Positions 1-13,563 of a stretch of 64,000 nucleotides of DNA are shown here, in pieces. The position numbers and the translations under genes are program-made. Origin of the DNA: Sacculina carcini. Lineage: Eukaryota; Arthropoda; Thecostraca; Sacculinidae. Each line of letters starts with the position of its first letter. Positions within the stretch are counted from its first letter, which is position 1. Under the pieces are notes generated by a model. That model was given only the letters and a program-made list of their open reading frames with translations, searched no databases and had not been told where the DNA came from. Location: NCBI GenBank assembly GCA_916048095.2, contig OU696571.1, forward strand, positions 4,620,001-4,684,000, read 5' to 3'.

Positions 1-149
1 TGTATTGCAGCCGTTCTGAACGAATTACGCTCGAAATATACGCCCGGCAGCCAATTAAAACTTCTGAGAACCTCTGGATTCATTTAAGAAGAATTTAGAA
101 GTACTTCCGAAACACTTCTAAAGTGTCAATCGAACATTCCTTCTGTGCG

Positions 150-1172
150 TTTCTGTCTGTGCGTTTCTGTCTGTGTGTTTGTGTGTATGTGTGTGTGCAT
201 GTGTGTGTGTGTGTGTGTGTTTATGAGCTTGTATGCCATACAGGCAAATATTTACACTCAAAAATGGAGTATTCGCTCATACGAACTCACAAATACCTCT
301 CTGTGCCTGTATGTGTATGCATGTCTGTGTTATTGTGTGTGTGTGTATGTGTGTGCGTGTGTGTGTGTGTTTCAGTGAGTGTTTGCAATTGTAAACGCAC
401 AAAGACACACACACACACCAACGACATACTCGCAAAAAAGAGAAAATTGACCGAGCACAGAGGGAGAGATTTGAAAAATCAACGCATTTATCCACAGACC
501 ATAGAGTGCGTGCATGTCAAACACGGTTGAATCGCTTCAGATCGCACACAAAACCACACAGACACACACACACACACACACATACATACACACACACACA
601 CACACATACATAAACACACACACACACACCACAATGTGACTCCCACAATTGTCTGCCATCAGGTACGTGCCCCTGCACACTCTGTATTTGTATGCGTGCG
701 CGTGTGTCGCTCACATGCGCCTGCCAGCGGACAGGTGGCGGCGTGAGTGACGCGCGGTCGACAATTGTGGCGCACGTGACCGGACAGTTGCGGTTGGCAG
801 ATTGACAGAAGCGTTGCTGCCAAGTCAGCGACGGCGAGAAAACTACGCCAGTGGCCGGCTGGTATTGATGTCAGCGTCACGAGTCGATCATTGGTTATGG
901 TGGTGGCGTTAAGCCCGCAAACACACACACACACACACATACACACACACTCACACTCACACACAACCACACACACACACACACATACACACACACACAG
1001 GAAGTCAGTACACAGGTACTTAGAAAAAAGTCGCTGGCAAAAAATCTACGCAAATAACCATGAGCACCGATTTGCTCAAGCGCGCTCGCCCATTGGCACA
1101 AACACACACACACAAACACATGCACACACACACACGCACACACATACATACACACACACACACATGTGTGTG
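150..1172. repeat. Cluster of (TG)n/(CA)n microsatellites
   Basis: Interrupted TG or CA tracts lie at about 165-222, 318-375, 555-632, 918-1000 and 1100-1172, with interspersed TATG and CATA variants. Open frames through them encode only Cys-Val or His-Thr repeats and are not genes. The unique DNA between 640 and 900 is GC-richer, but I see no gene in it. Confidence 0.95.
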
Positions 1173-1866
1173 TTGATATCTGTAATCAGTAAGGGGAGGA
1201 TATTGTAGGAGCAAAAAGCGTAGGAACATTGAAAGAAAGACTGGATAGTGTGAGATACTGGGAATATCAGGGAATATAGGTTACTAGAGGGCTGGTTGGA
1301 GACAGGACAGCACGAGCATAGCTCATCTCCTGTGGTAAACAAATAGGTTAGTACACACACACGGCATGGAATTGTAGCATGTATAGCATGTCTGTTGTGC
1401 TGGCCTTTGTGATATTTTGAATGTGCGCGCTATTTATCGGCATGCTAGAAAAATGAAACGTAATCATACGGAGTTGTGTGTCTGGTAGTTTATGGAACTT
1501 CATCAAGTGAAAGATGAAGAAGATTTGGGCAAATGGAGATGTTTGCACAGTTGTTGGGGGACCCTTTCGTCTATCAGGCATTAGAGCTGGTGAATTCTAC
1601 ATTCGTAAGCTGCAAAGTGGGGAACGTTCACAGCAAACAAGCATTACAGCTGGGGATTGTAACATCTACGAGTTGGCTAGCTGTAAACTTTCATATCACA
1701 AGCCATGCATGTCTGCGACTGTGCATTTTTAAAATAATCAATGGGGCATAACGTATTTCCAGCACATGTATTCCATGAGGTTGGTGGTTTTTAAATGTTT
1801 AAAAACTAAATTTGGTGACATTTCCATCTACAAATATGATATTTATGATTAATCATATTACTTCAC
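1173..1866. other. No recognisable gene
   Basis: Mixed-composition DNA. The short frames here (about 60-77 codons) have no recognisable domain and no codon structure I can defend. Nothing else was identified. Confidence 0.5.
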
Positions 1867-1986
1867 ATATTATTAAACGCATTATTCAATATATTATTAA
1901 ACGCATTATTCAATATATTATTAAACGCATTATTCAATATATTATTAAACGCATTATTCAATATATTATTAAACATGATTTTACCT
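1867..1986. repeat. 24-bp AT-rich minisatellite, about 5 copies
   Basis: The unit begins ATATTATTAAACGC and continues ATTATTCAAT. Four copies are perfect (1867-1890, 1891-1914, 1915-1938, 1939-1962) and a fifth is degenerate (1963-1986). The ATTATTAAAC core then fades away downstream. Confidence 0.93.
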
Positions 1987-2159
1987 ATTATTAAACACAT
2001 AATTTATACATGACGCAATTTTGCAATGAATTTCTGGTCTTGTTTTTGTGCCACTCTTAAGTGCACACCTGCGTTTAAATGCAACTTTTTCTGGTTGGTT
2101 GAGTAAATAAATAAATAGGTAAATAAATAGACAGTTGTAGATCGTAAATCACATGATAA

Positions 2160-2290
2160 TTGTATTTCTAATTGTATTGTATTTTTTATTGTATTGTATT
2201 TTTTATTGTATTGTATTTTTTAGTCTATTGTAATTTATATTGTATTGTGTTTTTTATTGTATTGTATTTTTAATGTATTGTATTATTAAT
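2160..2290. repeat. 17-bp AT-rich minisatellite
   Basis: The unit is ATTGTATTGTATTTTTT, clearest from about 2172 to 2222. Diverged copies continue to about 2290. Confidence 0.85.
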
Positions 2291-2384
2291 TGTCTGATCA
2301 CATGTTAATTGTATTTTAATTGTATGATTACACGATAATCTTATTTTTAATTGTACGTATCTTGTAATTTCTATTAATTGTATT

Positions 2385-2900
2385 TGTTGCGGAGGCGCAA
2401 CGCTACTGGTTCCGAGATCGTCAAATGTGCTGAGTTTGCTAGTGGCGGACACGAGTTTGTTGAGCCGAACACTAGTGCCGAAGACACGACTACTGCCAGC
2501 GATGTGCTGGGATCTGGACACCGCGCAGGCTCGCTGGAGGTGACGCAGGCTGGGCACGGAGACGCGATAACACAGCGATCGAGAGGTCGCAAAAGTCGGC
2601 GATAACGGCAGTAAATTCAGCGGCCGCGTCGATTACGACTCGCCACCTCCCCGGCTACCACCACCTCCGACTGTTATCGCACCGTGGACATAAACTGACC
2701 GATGCTGCGCGATGCTGCGCTAACGAAGTCAAACCAGTTTTGGCGCGTGTTATCGGAAGCCGGCCGCGCCCCGATTGACGTTTATGTTTGTTCGATCTGG
2801 TCGAGGTGAGGGGCGAGTCTACATCAGCAGATCAGCAGGCCAAGCGGCTCCATCGTGTGCGAGACGTTAATCGCGTGTCTGCGCGACCTTTTTGAGACGC
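2385..2900. other. GC-rich island without a recognised gene
   Basis: Base composition switches abruptly from AT-rich minisatellite to GC-rich DNA. Open frames of 72-95 codons run on both strands, but none shows a domain, signal peptide or repeat I can name. It could be an exon or a promoter-type CpG region; this is inference from composition only. Confidence 0.3.
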
Positions 2901-3603
2901 GGTGGTCTTTCCAATGGCCAGCTCCATCTTACAAATATATCTCCATCTTTGAGCTGTGCCAACGACTTCCAGTGTAATGAGATGCCCAACGTGTATTGAA
3001 GTTGTCTTGTGGCTGGAAACTATCCAAATTACAATGCACTGGAAACCAACTCCTAAAGCTTAGCTCATCGCTAAGTCAAGCATGTTGGCAATTGTAGAGA
3101 GAATATATGAATGGCTACAATCCATGATCTACATTACGGCTTCTTTCTACATTCAGACCACATTCTTGTTACATTGTGTGGTTGAAAAAAAAGTTAAACT
3201 AGAAAAGATACGAGATTGATTGGATGCGGTACATGGATACACGGATAACATGAATTTCATTACAATTTGCTTTTATCCTGAGCTTTTCAACACTACATTT
3301 CTCAAGTGCACCAATAATGTATTTCCTGCGTTATTGCGTTATTTCCGCACATCAGGGGTCTCAAGCACGCAGTCTTCAAAACATTCTCTTGCGGCCCGAC
3401 AATGCATTATTTCTATTCACATTGTCATCCGTTCTTCTGGATCTTGAAGCCAATTCCCTGCTCTATTATAGATTGATTCATTCTGCACATTGAAATTGAA
3501 CGTTATATTTTCCATAGATGCGGTCGGCGTGTCATTTCTATTTCACGTGTCTCTACATTTGTGCTGGAGACCGCTGTTATATGCTGTGTATTATTCACAT
3601 TTG
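2900..3603. other. No recognisable gene
   Basis: AT-rich unique DNA. A 75-codon frame at 3220-3447 has no recognisable feature. Confidence 0.4.
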
Positions 3604-3852
3604 CAAAGCGGTAACAACCGCCACGCGCACCCCCGGCTGGGGAGGCCAGTGTTGAGGGCTCCGTCGCCTCACGCATGATATTGAAATTTAACATAAAATG
3701 GCGCATAAGAGTACCATAAGTCGCAAAGATGCCGAGGGGCTGCTCGTAACTGCATTTTCCAAAAGTCCTAATTCTAATATAATGGAGCTATATTTATAAT
3801 AGGTACCCCAATCGTTGCCTTATGAGGCCCATAAGACCTTTCATCGGTCCTG
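3604..3852 (+). mobile_element. MITE family A, copy 1 (hAT-like)
   Basis: Non-autonomous element, clearly homologous to 16741-16996, 50735-51017 and 53552-53814. Shared interior text includes the TGTTGAGGG(C/T)(T/C)CC block, CCTCACGCAT and a GGGG/CCCC-rich border. It starts CAAAGCGGTAACAACCG and ends in GGTCCTG, both diverged from the consensus CAGAGCCGTTGC. Flanking octamers cacatttg and cctatttg match at 6 of 8 positions, as expected for an old 8-bp target duplication. No coding capacity. Confidence 0.8.
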
Positions 3853-4648
3853 CCTATTTGTATAATGCATTTCTAATTTGATATCAATTAATTTGATTTC
3901 CAATTTTTAATCTCATGTTTCGTTATTCCAAGGCTGGCATACTTCCTTACAATAAAGTTTACGATCGAACCAGGCATATTCCATTCCATGCCGGTAGTAT
4001 TAACCGCAATCAATTTATAGCCAATGCCAAAATAGACAAATACGACGCATGTCGTGTTTGCGACGATGTTTTCTTCTGTCTCCTGTTGCTAGCAATTTTC
4101 CTTATGGAAATGTTTGAATTCCAGTGAGCAGGGTGTCTACGACATATTTCACGCATGAGAAAATTGAACATGTGTCTGTTCCTATGTGTGTGTACGTGTA
4201 CGTGTATGTATGTGTATATGTGTGTATGTGTGTGTGTGACTGGCGTGGCTCAAACTGACGCTGAATTCAAATAAGACATATGTGACGGACACAAAACAAA
4301 CGCGGCATGCGCTGTGCATAATCTCAATTGCCTGTACGTACTCGTGTACGCAATCTATCCCAGTGTAGATCCCCTCTCAAGCCTGAGTTCCACAATTGCA
4401 CAACATGCATTGTGTGTGTGTGTGTAAATAATACGGTATCAGGAATATATTAATTTAATAAGGTATCCAACACTGGCATCAGATAAAATTCATATTATAT
4501 ACAAGCATATTAATAATAGTTTCTATCAATATAATATATTGTGAAAAATAATGAGGAAATTAGATATCCATTTATCCCAGCATTTTCTACAAATATGGTT
4601 AAATATCGCTGAATGAAATGGATGGAAGCTACCCATATCTGTGTAGAA
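3853..4648. other. No recognisable gene; short TG tract
   Basis: AT-rich DNA with a TG/TATG tract at about 4180-4240. A 70-codon frame at 3915-4127 ends in a hydrophobic stretch, but nothing else supports it as a gene. Confidence 0.4.
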
Positions 4649-5105
4649 CAATGTTTTTCAACCTTATTTTCGTCATGGCCCTCTTCGACACGATACGAGT
4701 CCTTGCGGCCACACAGAAACACTCCGTGGTCCTCAAGAAGTCCTTGTGGCCCCATGGATTTGAAGTCCTCTGAAGTCCTTGTGGCCCCATGTACACACAT
4801 GGATTGTTGCAACACGACTTCTCCAGAACTGATGTACGCCGGTGACTATTAGTGCAGGTGTGGTGAGCACACAGGTATACACGGACGTCGGAGTATCAAG
4901 TGCACGCGCAAGACAAACACCCGGGGTCTCACTATCGCGGTGAATCACACGATTGAAGTGTACAACATGGAAAATAACAACACTACGGAATAAACAGTGC
5001 AAAGATAAAATATTCGTGACGTCTGAGAAAATATGGTGGTCCAAATTTTATAAAATTCGGTCCGATGGCCCCCCGCGAAAACATCTCATGGCTTATGTTG
5101 AGAGA
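4649..5105 (+). mobile_element. MITE family B, copy 1 (hAT-like)
   Basis: Homologous to 21415-21836. Both begin CA(A/G)TG followed by TTCTCAACC-like text, share the block GTCCT(T/G)G(T/C)GGCCCCAT, a GCCGGTGACTAT block and a central TGTACAAC, and end in diverged GTTGA(G/A)AA text. An internal AAGTCCTTGTGGCCCCATG segment is duplicated at about 4738-4792. It is non-coding, and I could not read a clean target duplication. Confidence 0.72.
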
Positions 5106-5565
5106 TCTTCTAAATAAGAATAATCTAATAAGAATAAGACTAATCTAATTAAATATAAATAAATCTAAATAAGATCTTCTAAATAGGACGGACTGAATAA
5201 ATGTTTGAAACATAGCCCTAGTACCAACTAAATTTGGTCAGTGTGCATTGCCATACAATACCCTGCAATATATTAGGGATATTTCTCCCATATGACTGCT
5301 ATGGTATTTTCGAGAGAAAACACAAGTCATTTGCTCCGCCTGGAATCAGCGCTTGTTCACAAGAAACGCCGTGACAAAAACACACAATATATGCATTGCA
5401 AAGCGTCAATCTTGATGCGTGCCAATTTCCATTGTTCTGCCGGCCGATGCTAGCGGGCAATTTGTGTTGTTGGCCGTTTTTTTTCATCTCCGTTGATCGC
5501 AAGTTTTCTGTGCCGTGAATGACCAAAGTTGCACTGTGCAATTTTCCTTCGACCAACAGATTGCA
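5106..5565. other. No recognisable gene
   Basis: Unique, mostly AT-rich DNA up to the CA array. No domain-bearing frame seen. Confidence 0.4.

Positions 5566-6970
<1,405 letters not shown>

Positions 6971-7058
<88 letters not shown>
6971..7058. repeat. (TG)n microsatellite
   Basis: Nearly pure TG dinucleotides with a single TA interruption at about 7023. Confidence 0.98.
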
Positions 7059-7060
<2 letters not shown>

Positions 7061-7660
7061 CTTGAGAAGAGGCAGAGGGGCAGCTGTGATCGTGAGATGA
7101 ATAGGGTGGATGGGTGCTCAGAATGCTGAATGTTCCTCTGCGCCAACAATCAAGTAGAAACGGAAAGCTGAAACACTGAAAACTAGGAGAGACGGATGAA
7201 AAATGAAAGACGCCAGTTGACGGCAGGGTTTTTGTTGCCGATGACAACTTTTAGCGCCGCCGACTTTTGCGCCAGATTCGTCCGTAACCCCGCCAGAATG
7301 TCGCCCGCCAACCCTTCCGTCCGTCAACGCTGCATTTGTTTGGCATTTGCGATTTTTGCGCAAGTCCAGTAGCGATTTGATATGCACGCACTTGTGAGGG
7401 CCGGTGGTACTGCTGCTATATCGGTACTGCTCAGGTAGGCGGCTCTCTGGTGGGAAACAATGCGATCGCAGAGTCGCAGTTGTTTCAGCTGCGTCGCTCG
7501 AACGCGCGTAAAAAGCGCAGTTATTCGTCGCCGAATCGCACGCTCTCTACACACACTCCAGCTTCCCACGACTCACCCGCTCAGTGGCGCACAAACAAAC
7601 AACACCGCACCACCGGCAGGTGCCTCTATGAGTGCCAACCTGTGCTGAAACAATGCAAAT
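7059..7660. other. GC-balanced DNA, no recognised gene
   Basis: More GC-rich than its surroundings, and several frames of 60-105 codons overlap on both strands. None shows a recognisable domain. I cannot exclude an exon. Confidence 0.3.
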
Positions 7661-7690
7661 ACACACACACACACACAGGCAGACAGACAG

Positions 7691-7731
<41 letters not shown>

Positions 7732-8414
7732 CGCACAGGTGCAAATTCATTCAGGAACGCGCGTTGATTTCAGGTTGGCGGAATTTGTCGTTGATGCATA
7801 TGTTTGTGTGTGTGTGTGTGTGTGTTATGCTTGTGCGCGCCTGTGGGAGAGCGCACATTATCGAAGTGGTTGACACATGATTGCTACAAAAACTGGTCGC
7901 AACTCCGTCTCCACGCACCTGTATCTGCGCTAGTGTGTGTATGTGTGTGTGTGTGCTACTGTGTTTGTGTGTATGTGTGTGCTACTGTGTTTGTGTGTAT
8001 GTGTGTGTGTGTTACTGTGTATGTGTGTGTGTGTGTGTGTGTGTTCCTGTGTGTGTGTTTGTCACACGGTCATGAGGCAAGGTGGCGCTGTGTTTCTGGC
8101 GCTCGTCATCACCAAGTCGCCATTTGCATATGAAACGTGCCACACTGTGGGATACTTACTTTTTCCAACTTATTTCCTCTTTTTCTAGCTATCCAGTTAT
8201 TTCTCTCTCTCTTTCTCCCTTGCTCTTCCTATGTATGCTCTCCTGGTGCTGGCTGTCATGCGTATTGAGCTGGGCCCGGGTGTATGTATGTGTGCGTGAG
8301 AATGTGCCAGTGTGTGTGTGTGTGTGTCAGCGAAAGAACACAGGACAAACATTGAAACATAAAAATACACACTCACCTGTTGATAGCAATGCCACAAAAT
8401 GCACAATAAAATAG

Positions 8415-8446
<32 letters not shown>

Positions 8447-8456
8447 CACATACACA
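7661..8456. repeat. Cluster of CA/TG microsatellites
   Basis: CA at 7660-7728, TG at 7800-7826, a complex TG array with repeated TACTGTGTTTG interruptions at 7932-8060, TG at about 8308-8328 and CA at 8415-8456. Confidence 0.95.
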
Positions 8457-8924
8457 TAACATAAATCCAGGGAGAGATTGAGAGAGTGAAATGTAATGTA
8501 TGAAAATGGCGGAAGAGCTTTAGAGTGTCCCTAAAAATATGCTATAATTAACTAATACTCACTCTTAGATTACTATGCAAGAAAGGGGTATGGTATCAAG
8601 CTAGTCACGCACCTCTCAAAATATGAGAAAATAACGTAATCAGTGTTTGGCACTAAGCTAGTGCAGAAGATGAAAAAATACAGCTTGCTTTACCGTTAAA
8701 CTGGACACATATAATTATAACAAAACATTTGGTGATCTAAGCGGATTTCTGACAAATCAAAGACAAATCTATTTCGCATACATAGAATTTGAGAAATAAC
8801 ACAAGACATAAAGCGTAAATGTATTTCCGAAACACAGCTATATGAAATTGGTTTCACTGAAAACACTGCATGTTATTAAAGCACTGATGATAGTCATTAT
8901 GCATGTTCATGTATTACAGTAGCT
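8457..8924. other. No recognisable gene
   Basis: AT-rich unique DNA with stop codons in all frames. Confidence 0.45.
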
Positions 8925-9250
8925 GAGTGATTCTAAACCTGGGCTCGATCGAACCCCTGGGGCTCGGTGAATCAGTTTCAGGGATTCGGCATTTTGGTTC
9001 ACCCACTCATATGCTTCTTGATGTCAAGCCCTGCTTGGTCATCATTGGCTACAGCTAATCACGCCACATCGCTTGGTCTTGATATCTGTGCTGCAAACAA
9101 CTCGGTCCACTCAGTATTAGCCTAATTGTGACTGTCTTGATCATACGTAATTATATATTTCTCTTAGGCTACTTCAAACACGAATGGTTCGATGAATGTA
9201 TGTATGGAACTTATGGAGCTTAGAATCGTCAATAAGGTTGAGAACCACTG
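8925..9250 (+). mobile_element. 326-bp hAT-like MITE (family J)
   Basis: It starts GAGTGATTCTAAACCTGGG and ends GGTTGAGAACCACTG, the inverted-repeat pair of the widespread CAGTGGTTCTCAACC class. Just inside the start are TCGATCGAACCCC and a GGCTCGGTGAATCA block. Flanking octamers cagtagct (8917-8924) and cagtactt (9251-9258) match at 6 of 8. No coding capacity. Confidence 0.82.
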
Positions 9251-10262
9251 CAGTACTTATTGTGCTTTCATAGAGAATCGGGCGATTCTCACCAAGCTCA
9301 CACTACCACATGTCAGTACAGCTGTCAGTCGAACAACAACTTGAATTATCACCCATTCTTTATCACTGATATCACCACACGAACCCGGGATATCAAACCG
9401 TGATAACTGCCACTATGTACGTGTGTATGTTTGTGTGTGTGTGTGTGTTTGTGTTTGTGTGTGTGTCAATGGCATGTATCTAGCACAACACGGCATTAAA
9501 ATGCCATCAGCAAAATCTCAGTGTGTCCGCGGCAAAACTGGCTTTTAGACTCGCACAAGCACCTCATCTGCTCTCTGGGCACAACCCACTTGACGTCGCT
9601 TGTGTCAGACTCAGCTTTTCTTCAGGCTTATTCCACCCTCTGGCCCACAATTGCCCTCAAACGCTTGCGTGTATATGTTTGTGTATGTGTATATATGTAT
9701 GCTCGTGTGTGTGTGTGCAAGACGAAATATTTGTAAAACTTTGCCAAGAGCAATTAATTAATTTTCGCAGCACACACAGTCGTATGACAAATGTCTTATT
9801 GATCTTCACAATGTCGATCAAACACACTGCTCACACCGGTGCACACCTGTCGCACCTGTAGATCAGACACACACATAACACATCCTTCGCACCAGCCATC
9901 ATCTCATTTTCAGTGCGCTATTTTCAGATTGTCTAGATATATGCCTTTTTGATATGTGTAAATTTTATCAGATTTATTGGGAAATAATTAAATGAATATT
10001 GAAAAATTGTATTAATAAATGCGCAGAGATATATAGGAGAAAAGAAATTATCCCGGGATATGATTATTTTTCAATTATCCTTTGCACGTAAAATACTCCT
10101 CTTATGGATACCAGCCTATCAAAGGTTAACTGCTTCTATAGTTCACACGTTGAATACAAATTCAATCACAATGGTTGAACACAATCTCCACTCCAATATG
10201 ACAGTCTCAAAATGTGTGGATAAAAAATTTGTGAGATATGATGTCTTATGCGAACGTGTGTT

Positions 10263-10293
<31 letters not shown>

Positions 10294-10307
10294 ATGTGTG
10301 TGAGTGA
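9251..10307. other. No recognisable gene; TG tracts
   Basis: TG tracts lie at about 9418-9466, 9668-9718 and 10256-10302. Between them is AT-rich unique DNA without a defensible gene. Confidence 0.4.
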
Positions 10308-10504
10308 CAGTGGCGGTGCCAGGATTATTCCGGTGGACGGGCTGAGTGGGTGGGGCTAAGGAAAAAGATATTGGGGCATGGCGAAGTATGAGGATCTACA
10401 CTTGAAATGTTCATTTTCAGGATTTTATTTAAGTACTCTCATGGGGCTTGGCACATTTTTTGGGAGCGGTTTCAGCCTTTCCAAGCCCCTTGGCGTCGCC
10501 ACTG
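10308..10504 (+). mobile_element. MITE family D, copy 1 (CAGTGGCGG type)
   Basis: 197 bp, bounded by CAGTGGCGGTGCCAGGATT and by GGCGTCGCCACTG. It sits inside a TG tract: TG repeats resume directly after it, and the flanking octamers gtgagtga and gtgtgtgt match at 6 of 8. Other members or relatives are at 12184-12458, 32201-32314 and 51706-51932. Confidence 0.8.
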
Positions 10505-11328
10505 GTGTGTGTATGTGTTTGTGTGTATGTGTGTGTGTGTGTGTGTTTTGTGTGTGTGTGTGTGTGTGCTGTCTGGATGGAAAGAGCGCTAGTTATCGTG
10601 AGGCATGCATCAGTCTGTGAGATGCTGTCCAGTTTCCTCGCATTGTTTTCCTGTTCCCGTTCGCTCGCGCATTTCTGTTCGCATGCGAGCAGGTGTGTTG
10701 CATTGTAGGAGATACATATTTAGTTAGAAATATGCGAACAAATATATATATTTTATACATATTTTCGTATGAAAATCTCAAACTATAAATCGATCCTTTA
10801 GCGAATTAATCCGAAAATTATTGGTAAGAAACATTTCCAAAGCAGAATAGTAAAATCTAGCAGCGTTGTCATTTCATTTTTGCTAACAAAATTCAATTCT
10901 TGCTGGCGATATGCGTTTGATAACAGCGCATAGTGGTAGTGCAATGGAGCACACATCACAATCTCAACACAATCAATATTATTCATAATTTTTTCACTGA
11001 AATTCCTCCATTTGAGTGATGTTTATGTTTCAGGCAAAACAAGCAAAAAGCTTGCGCTCATTTCAACAGAGCGCCACTTTTTCAAAGCCATTCGAGCACC
11101 TAAAGCACAATGCGCGTGTTCAATGCATGCAATATCTGTCGAAATCGATTTGTTGTTTTTGAATAGAGACCAATGGGAAAAAAGTATCAGAAAAAGGAGA
11201 GAGGTTAGAGTGAGCAAGTCACGTGCCAGTGTTTTGTGTAGACAATTGTGCGTAAAATAGCTTTCATCCACCTGTGTGTTTTGACAGCGACAGGAAGTGG
11301 GCGTGTGTATAAGTTCACATACCCACGT
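10505..11328. other. TG tract then unique DNA
   Basis: A TG array at 10505-10568 is followed by AT-rich DNA. An 82-codon frame at 11012-11260 has no recognisable domain. Confidence 0.4.

Positions 11329-11381
<53 letters not shown>
11329..11381. repeat. (CA)n microsatellite
   Basis: About 53 bp of uninterrupted CA. Confidence 0.97.
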
Positions 11382-11385
<4 letters not shown>

Positions 11386-11756
11386 AACGTCAAAACAACC
11401 GTTCAACTAGAAACTCTGCACAAATATTGACAACCAAATTGTTGTCGAACGCTGAGTTTTATCAACGTGCAACTTTGCAACACTGCGACAGTGCTATGTC
11501 AAAATGCAAGTTTGGCTGACATGCTAAACAAGTTCGAATTTCCGTCAAATACATATTTGCATTCCCATCCCAGTTGGACGTGTCCGTTGTGATTATAGTT
11601 GTATATACACGAATAATTTGCTGAAGAACTATACCGTATACTTGTAATTACCATTTACCAATTACCAGGAGCAACACTTATGATATCTGTAATAATATTA
11701 CCGTTGGTCATAATTATATGTAGATTAAAGGTTAAAGGCCTAAGTGATAGCTGCTA

Positions 11757-12055
11757 CACGGGAAGAAGCCGAAGTTTATGAACACACACAGGTGTGCCCT
11801 GTGCAGCTCGCTGCCACCGCAGAACCAACCCTCTCCACGCTATGACGCCACAAGGACGGAAGACCTATTAGAGAGGGCCACCTCCCCTGAATGCATGGCA
11901 CAACACATGACTGCTATCTGGTACCATCTACTGATGGGTGGACAGCGGCTGTTGAATTATATAATTCGGCCAAAGACATTCGTCTCCGTCGGGTTTCGAG
12001 CCATGGACCTCCCGCTTGTGAGGAGAGTGTGCTACCACTACACCACATAGTCCAA
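11757..12055 (-). mobile_element. tRNA-derived SINE
   Basis: On the minus strand the head (about 12050 down to 11990) reads like a tRNA. A box: TGGTGTAGTGGTAGCAC. A CCTCACAAGCG block sits at the anticodon position. AGGTCC is followed by a GGCTCGAAACCC B box (plus-strand complement at 11991-12002). The CCTCACA and AGGTCC context resembles tRNA-Val(CAC). The anticodon arm is imperfect, so this is not a functional tRNA gene. About 230 bp of tRNA-unrelated body follows. The boundaries of the body are uncertain, since only one copy is in the window. Confidence 0.75.
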
Positions 12056-12183
12056 CAAGATGAAAGTAAAGCGACACGCACGCCTCATATTATTATTACT
12101 ATTAAAATAATATAAAAATAAATAATGTAACAATAACGCTATAAATTGCATGACTCCAATCCCCGTGCGTCTCGGTCATCAGC

Positions 12184-12458
12184 GAGTGGCGAACTTTTGA
12201 AACTTCCACCCGCTGGAGGTTGTGGCGCCCCTGTTGGTTAATTAGCTCAACTTTCAAGCAATAGCTTTGCGATTAGACATGAATACAACATATTGCTCAT
12301 GTAATGTCATGCAAATGTAAAAATGTACAAGCAATATATACATGCATTTACAGTGCACTCGGAATTCATGTGCCTGCTTAGTTAAAAAATTACATATTTG
12401 GCGGCCCTAAAAATCCATGACGTCCGAGGCCTAAGACCCCACTGTAGCTCCGCCACTG
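12184..12458 (+). mobile_element. MITE family D relative (CAGTGGCGGAGC type)
   Basis: 275 bp between GAGTGGCGAAC and TAGCTCCGCCACTG. Flanking octamers tcatcagc (12176-12183) and tcatcaac (12459-12466) match at 7 of 8, supporting an 8-bp target duplication. No open frame of note. Confidence 0.82.
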
Positions 12459-12644
12459 TCATCAACAGATACAGAAAGAAGAACAAAAACCACACACATC
12501 GGAAGTAGTTGAAAATGAAATCAAATTAAATGGAATAGAAATTGCTCAGAAACACTATTAATATATATACACACAATGTACAACAAGAATAAGTATGCTA
12601 GGAAAATGATCAATTTAATAAGAGCCACTTCAATTTATGTGTCC

Positions 12645-12647
12645 GCA

Positions 12648-12695
<48 letters not shown>
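12645..12695. repeat. (TG)n microsatellite
   Basis: About 50 bp of uninterrupted TG. Confidence 0.97.
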
Positions 12696-12699
<4 letters not shown>

Positions 12700-12874
12700 C
12701 ATACCAACCAGTGTTGGTATGCACGTTGTGTTGGTGTCGAGCGAGCCATAAGTTACGCGCATTCTCTCCCACGCACGGGCTCTCATAGAGACTGTGTTGG
12801 GAAGGCAGCCACTCGTAGGAACCTGTTGTGCTTTGCTGAATGACCCACGGAAAAACTCGACAATACAGCGTGCC

Positions 12875-13545
12875 AGTGGTGTTGTGTCAGTGATGTCCTG
12901 TCAGTGGTGGTGGGTCAGTGGTGGTGTGCCAGTGGTGGTGTGTCAGTGGTGGTGTGACAGTGGTGATGTGTCACTGGTGGCGTCTCAGTGTTGGTGTGTC
13001 AGTGGTGGCGTGTCAGTGTTGGTGTGTCAGTGGTGGCGTGTCAGTGGTGGTGTGTCAGTAGTGGTGTGTCAGTGGTGGCGTGTTAGTGTTGGTGTGTCAG
13101 TGGTGGCGTGTCAGGGTTGGTTTGTCAGTGGTGGCGTGTCAGTGTTGGTGTGTCAGTGGTGGCGTGTCAGTGATGGTGTGTCAGTAGTGGTGTGTCAGTG
13201 ATGCCCTGCCAGTGGTGGCTTGTCAGTGGTGGTGTGTCAGTGGTGGTGTGTTAGTGATGTCCTGTCAGTGATGGTGTGTCAGTGTTGGCGTGTCAGTGGT
13301 GGCGAAAATCCAAGCTTTTGTAGCACATCATACTGGCACACCGCCACTGACACGCCACCACTGACACACCACCACTGACAAACCACATCTGACAAGCCCC
13401 CACTGACACACCACCACTGACAGGACATCACTGACACACCACCACTGACACAACACCAATGACACGACACCACTGAAAAACCACCACTGGCATACCGACA
13501 CTGACACGACAACACTGACACACCGCCACTGATACGCTACCAGTG
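12875..13545. repeat. 15-bp minisatellite in inverted arrangement
   Basis: From 12875 to about 13308 the unit is GTGTCAGTGGTGGTG with variants (TTGGTG, GGCGTG, GATGTC). After a short unique spacer (about 13309-13335) the complementary unit CACCACCACTGACAC runs to about 13545. The two arms can pair over roughly 200 bp. The 135- and 80-codon frames here (repeating Gln-Trp-Trp and Val-Ser-Gly-Gly) are by-products of the 15-bp period. Confidence 0.95.
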
Positions 13546-13563
13546 ATTTTTATTGTCATATGG

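Noticed and set aside
11990..12050. Functional tRNA-Val gene
   Set aside because: The anticodon stem-loop is imperfect (loop too long) and the acceptor ends do not pair convincingly; a SINE head fits better.
12794..13521. Trp/Gly/Val-rich repeated proteins
   Set aside because: The 15-bp period is a multiple of three, so the minisatellite stays open by arithmetic; no start context, no synonymous-substitution pattern.
12875..13545. CRISPR-like array
   Set aside because: Units are contiguous with no unique spacers, in an animal-type genome.
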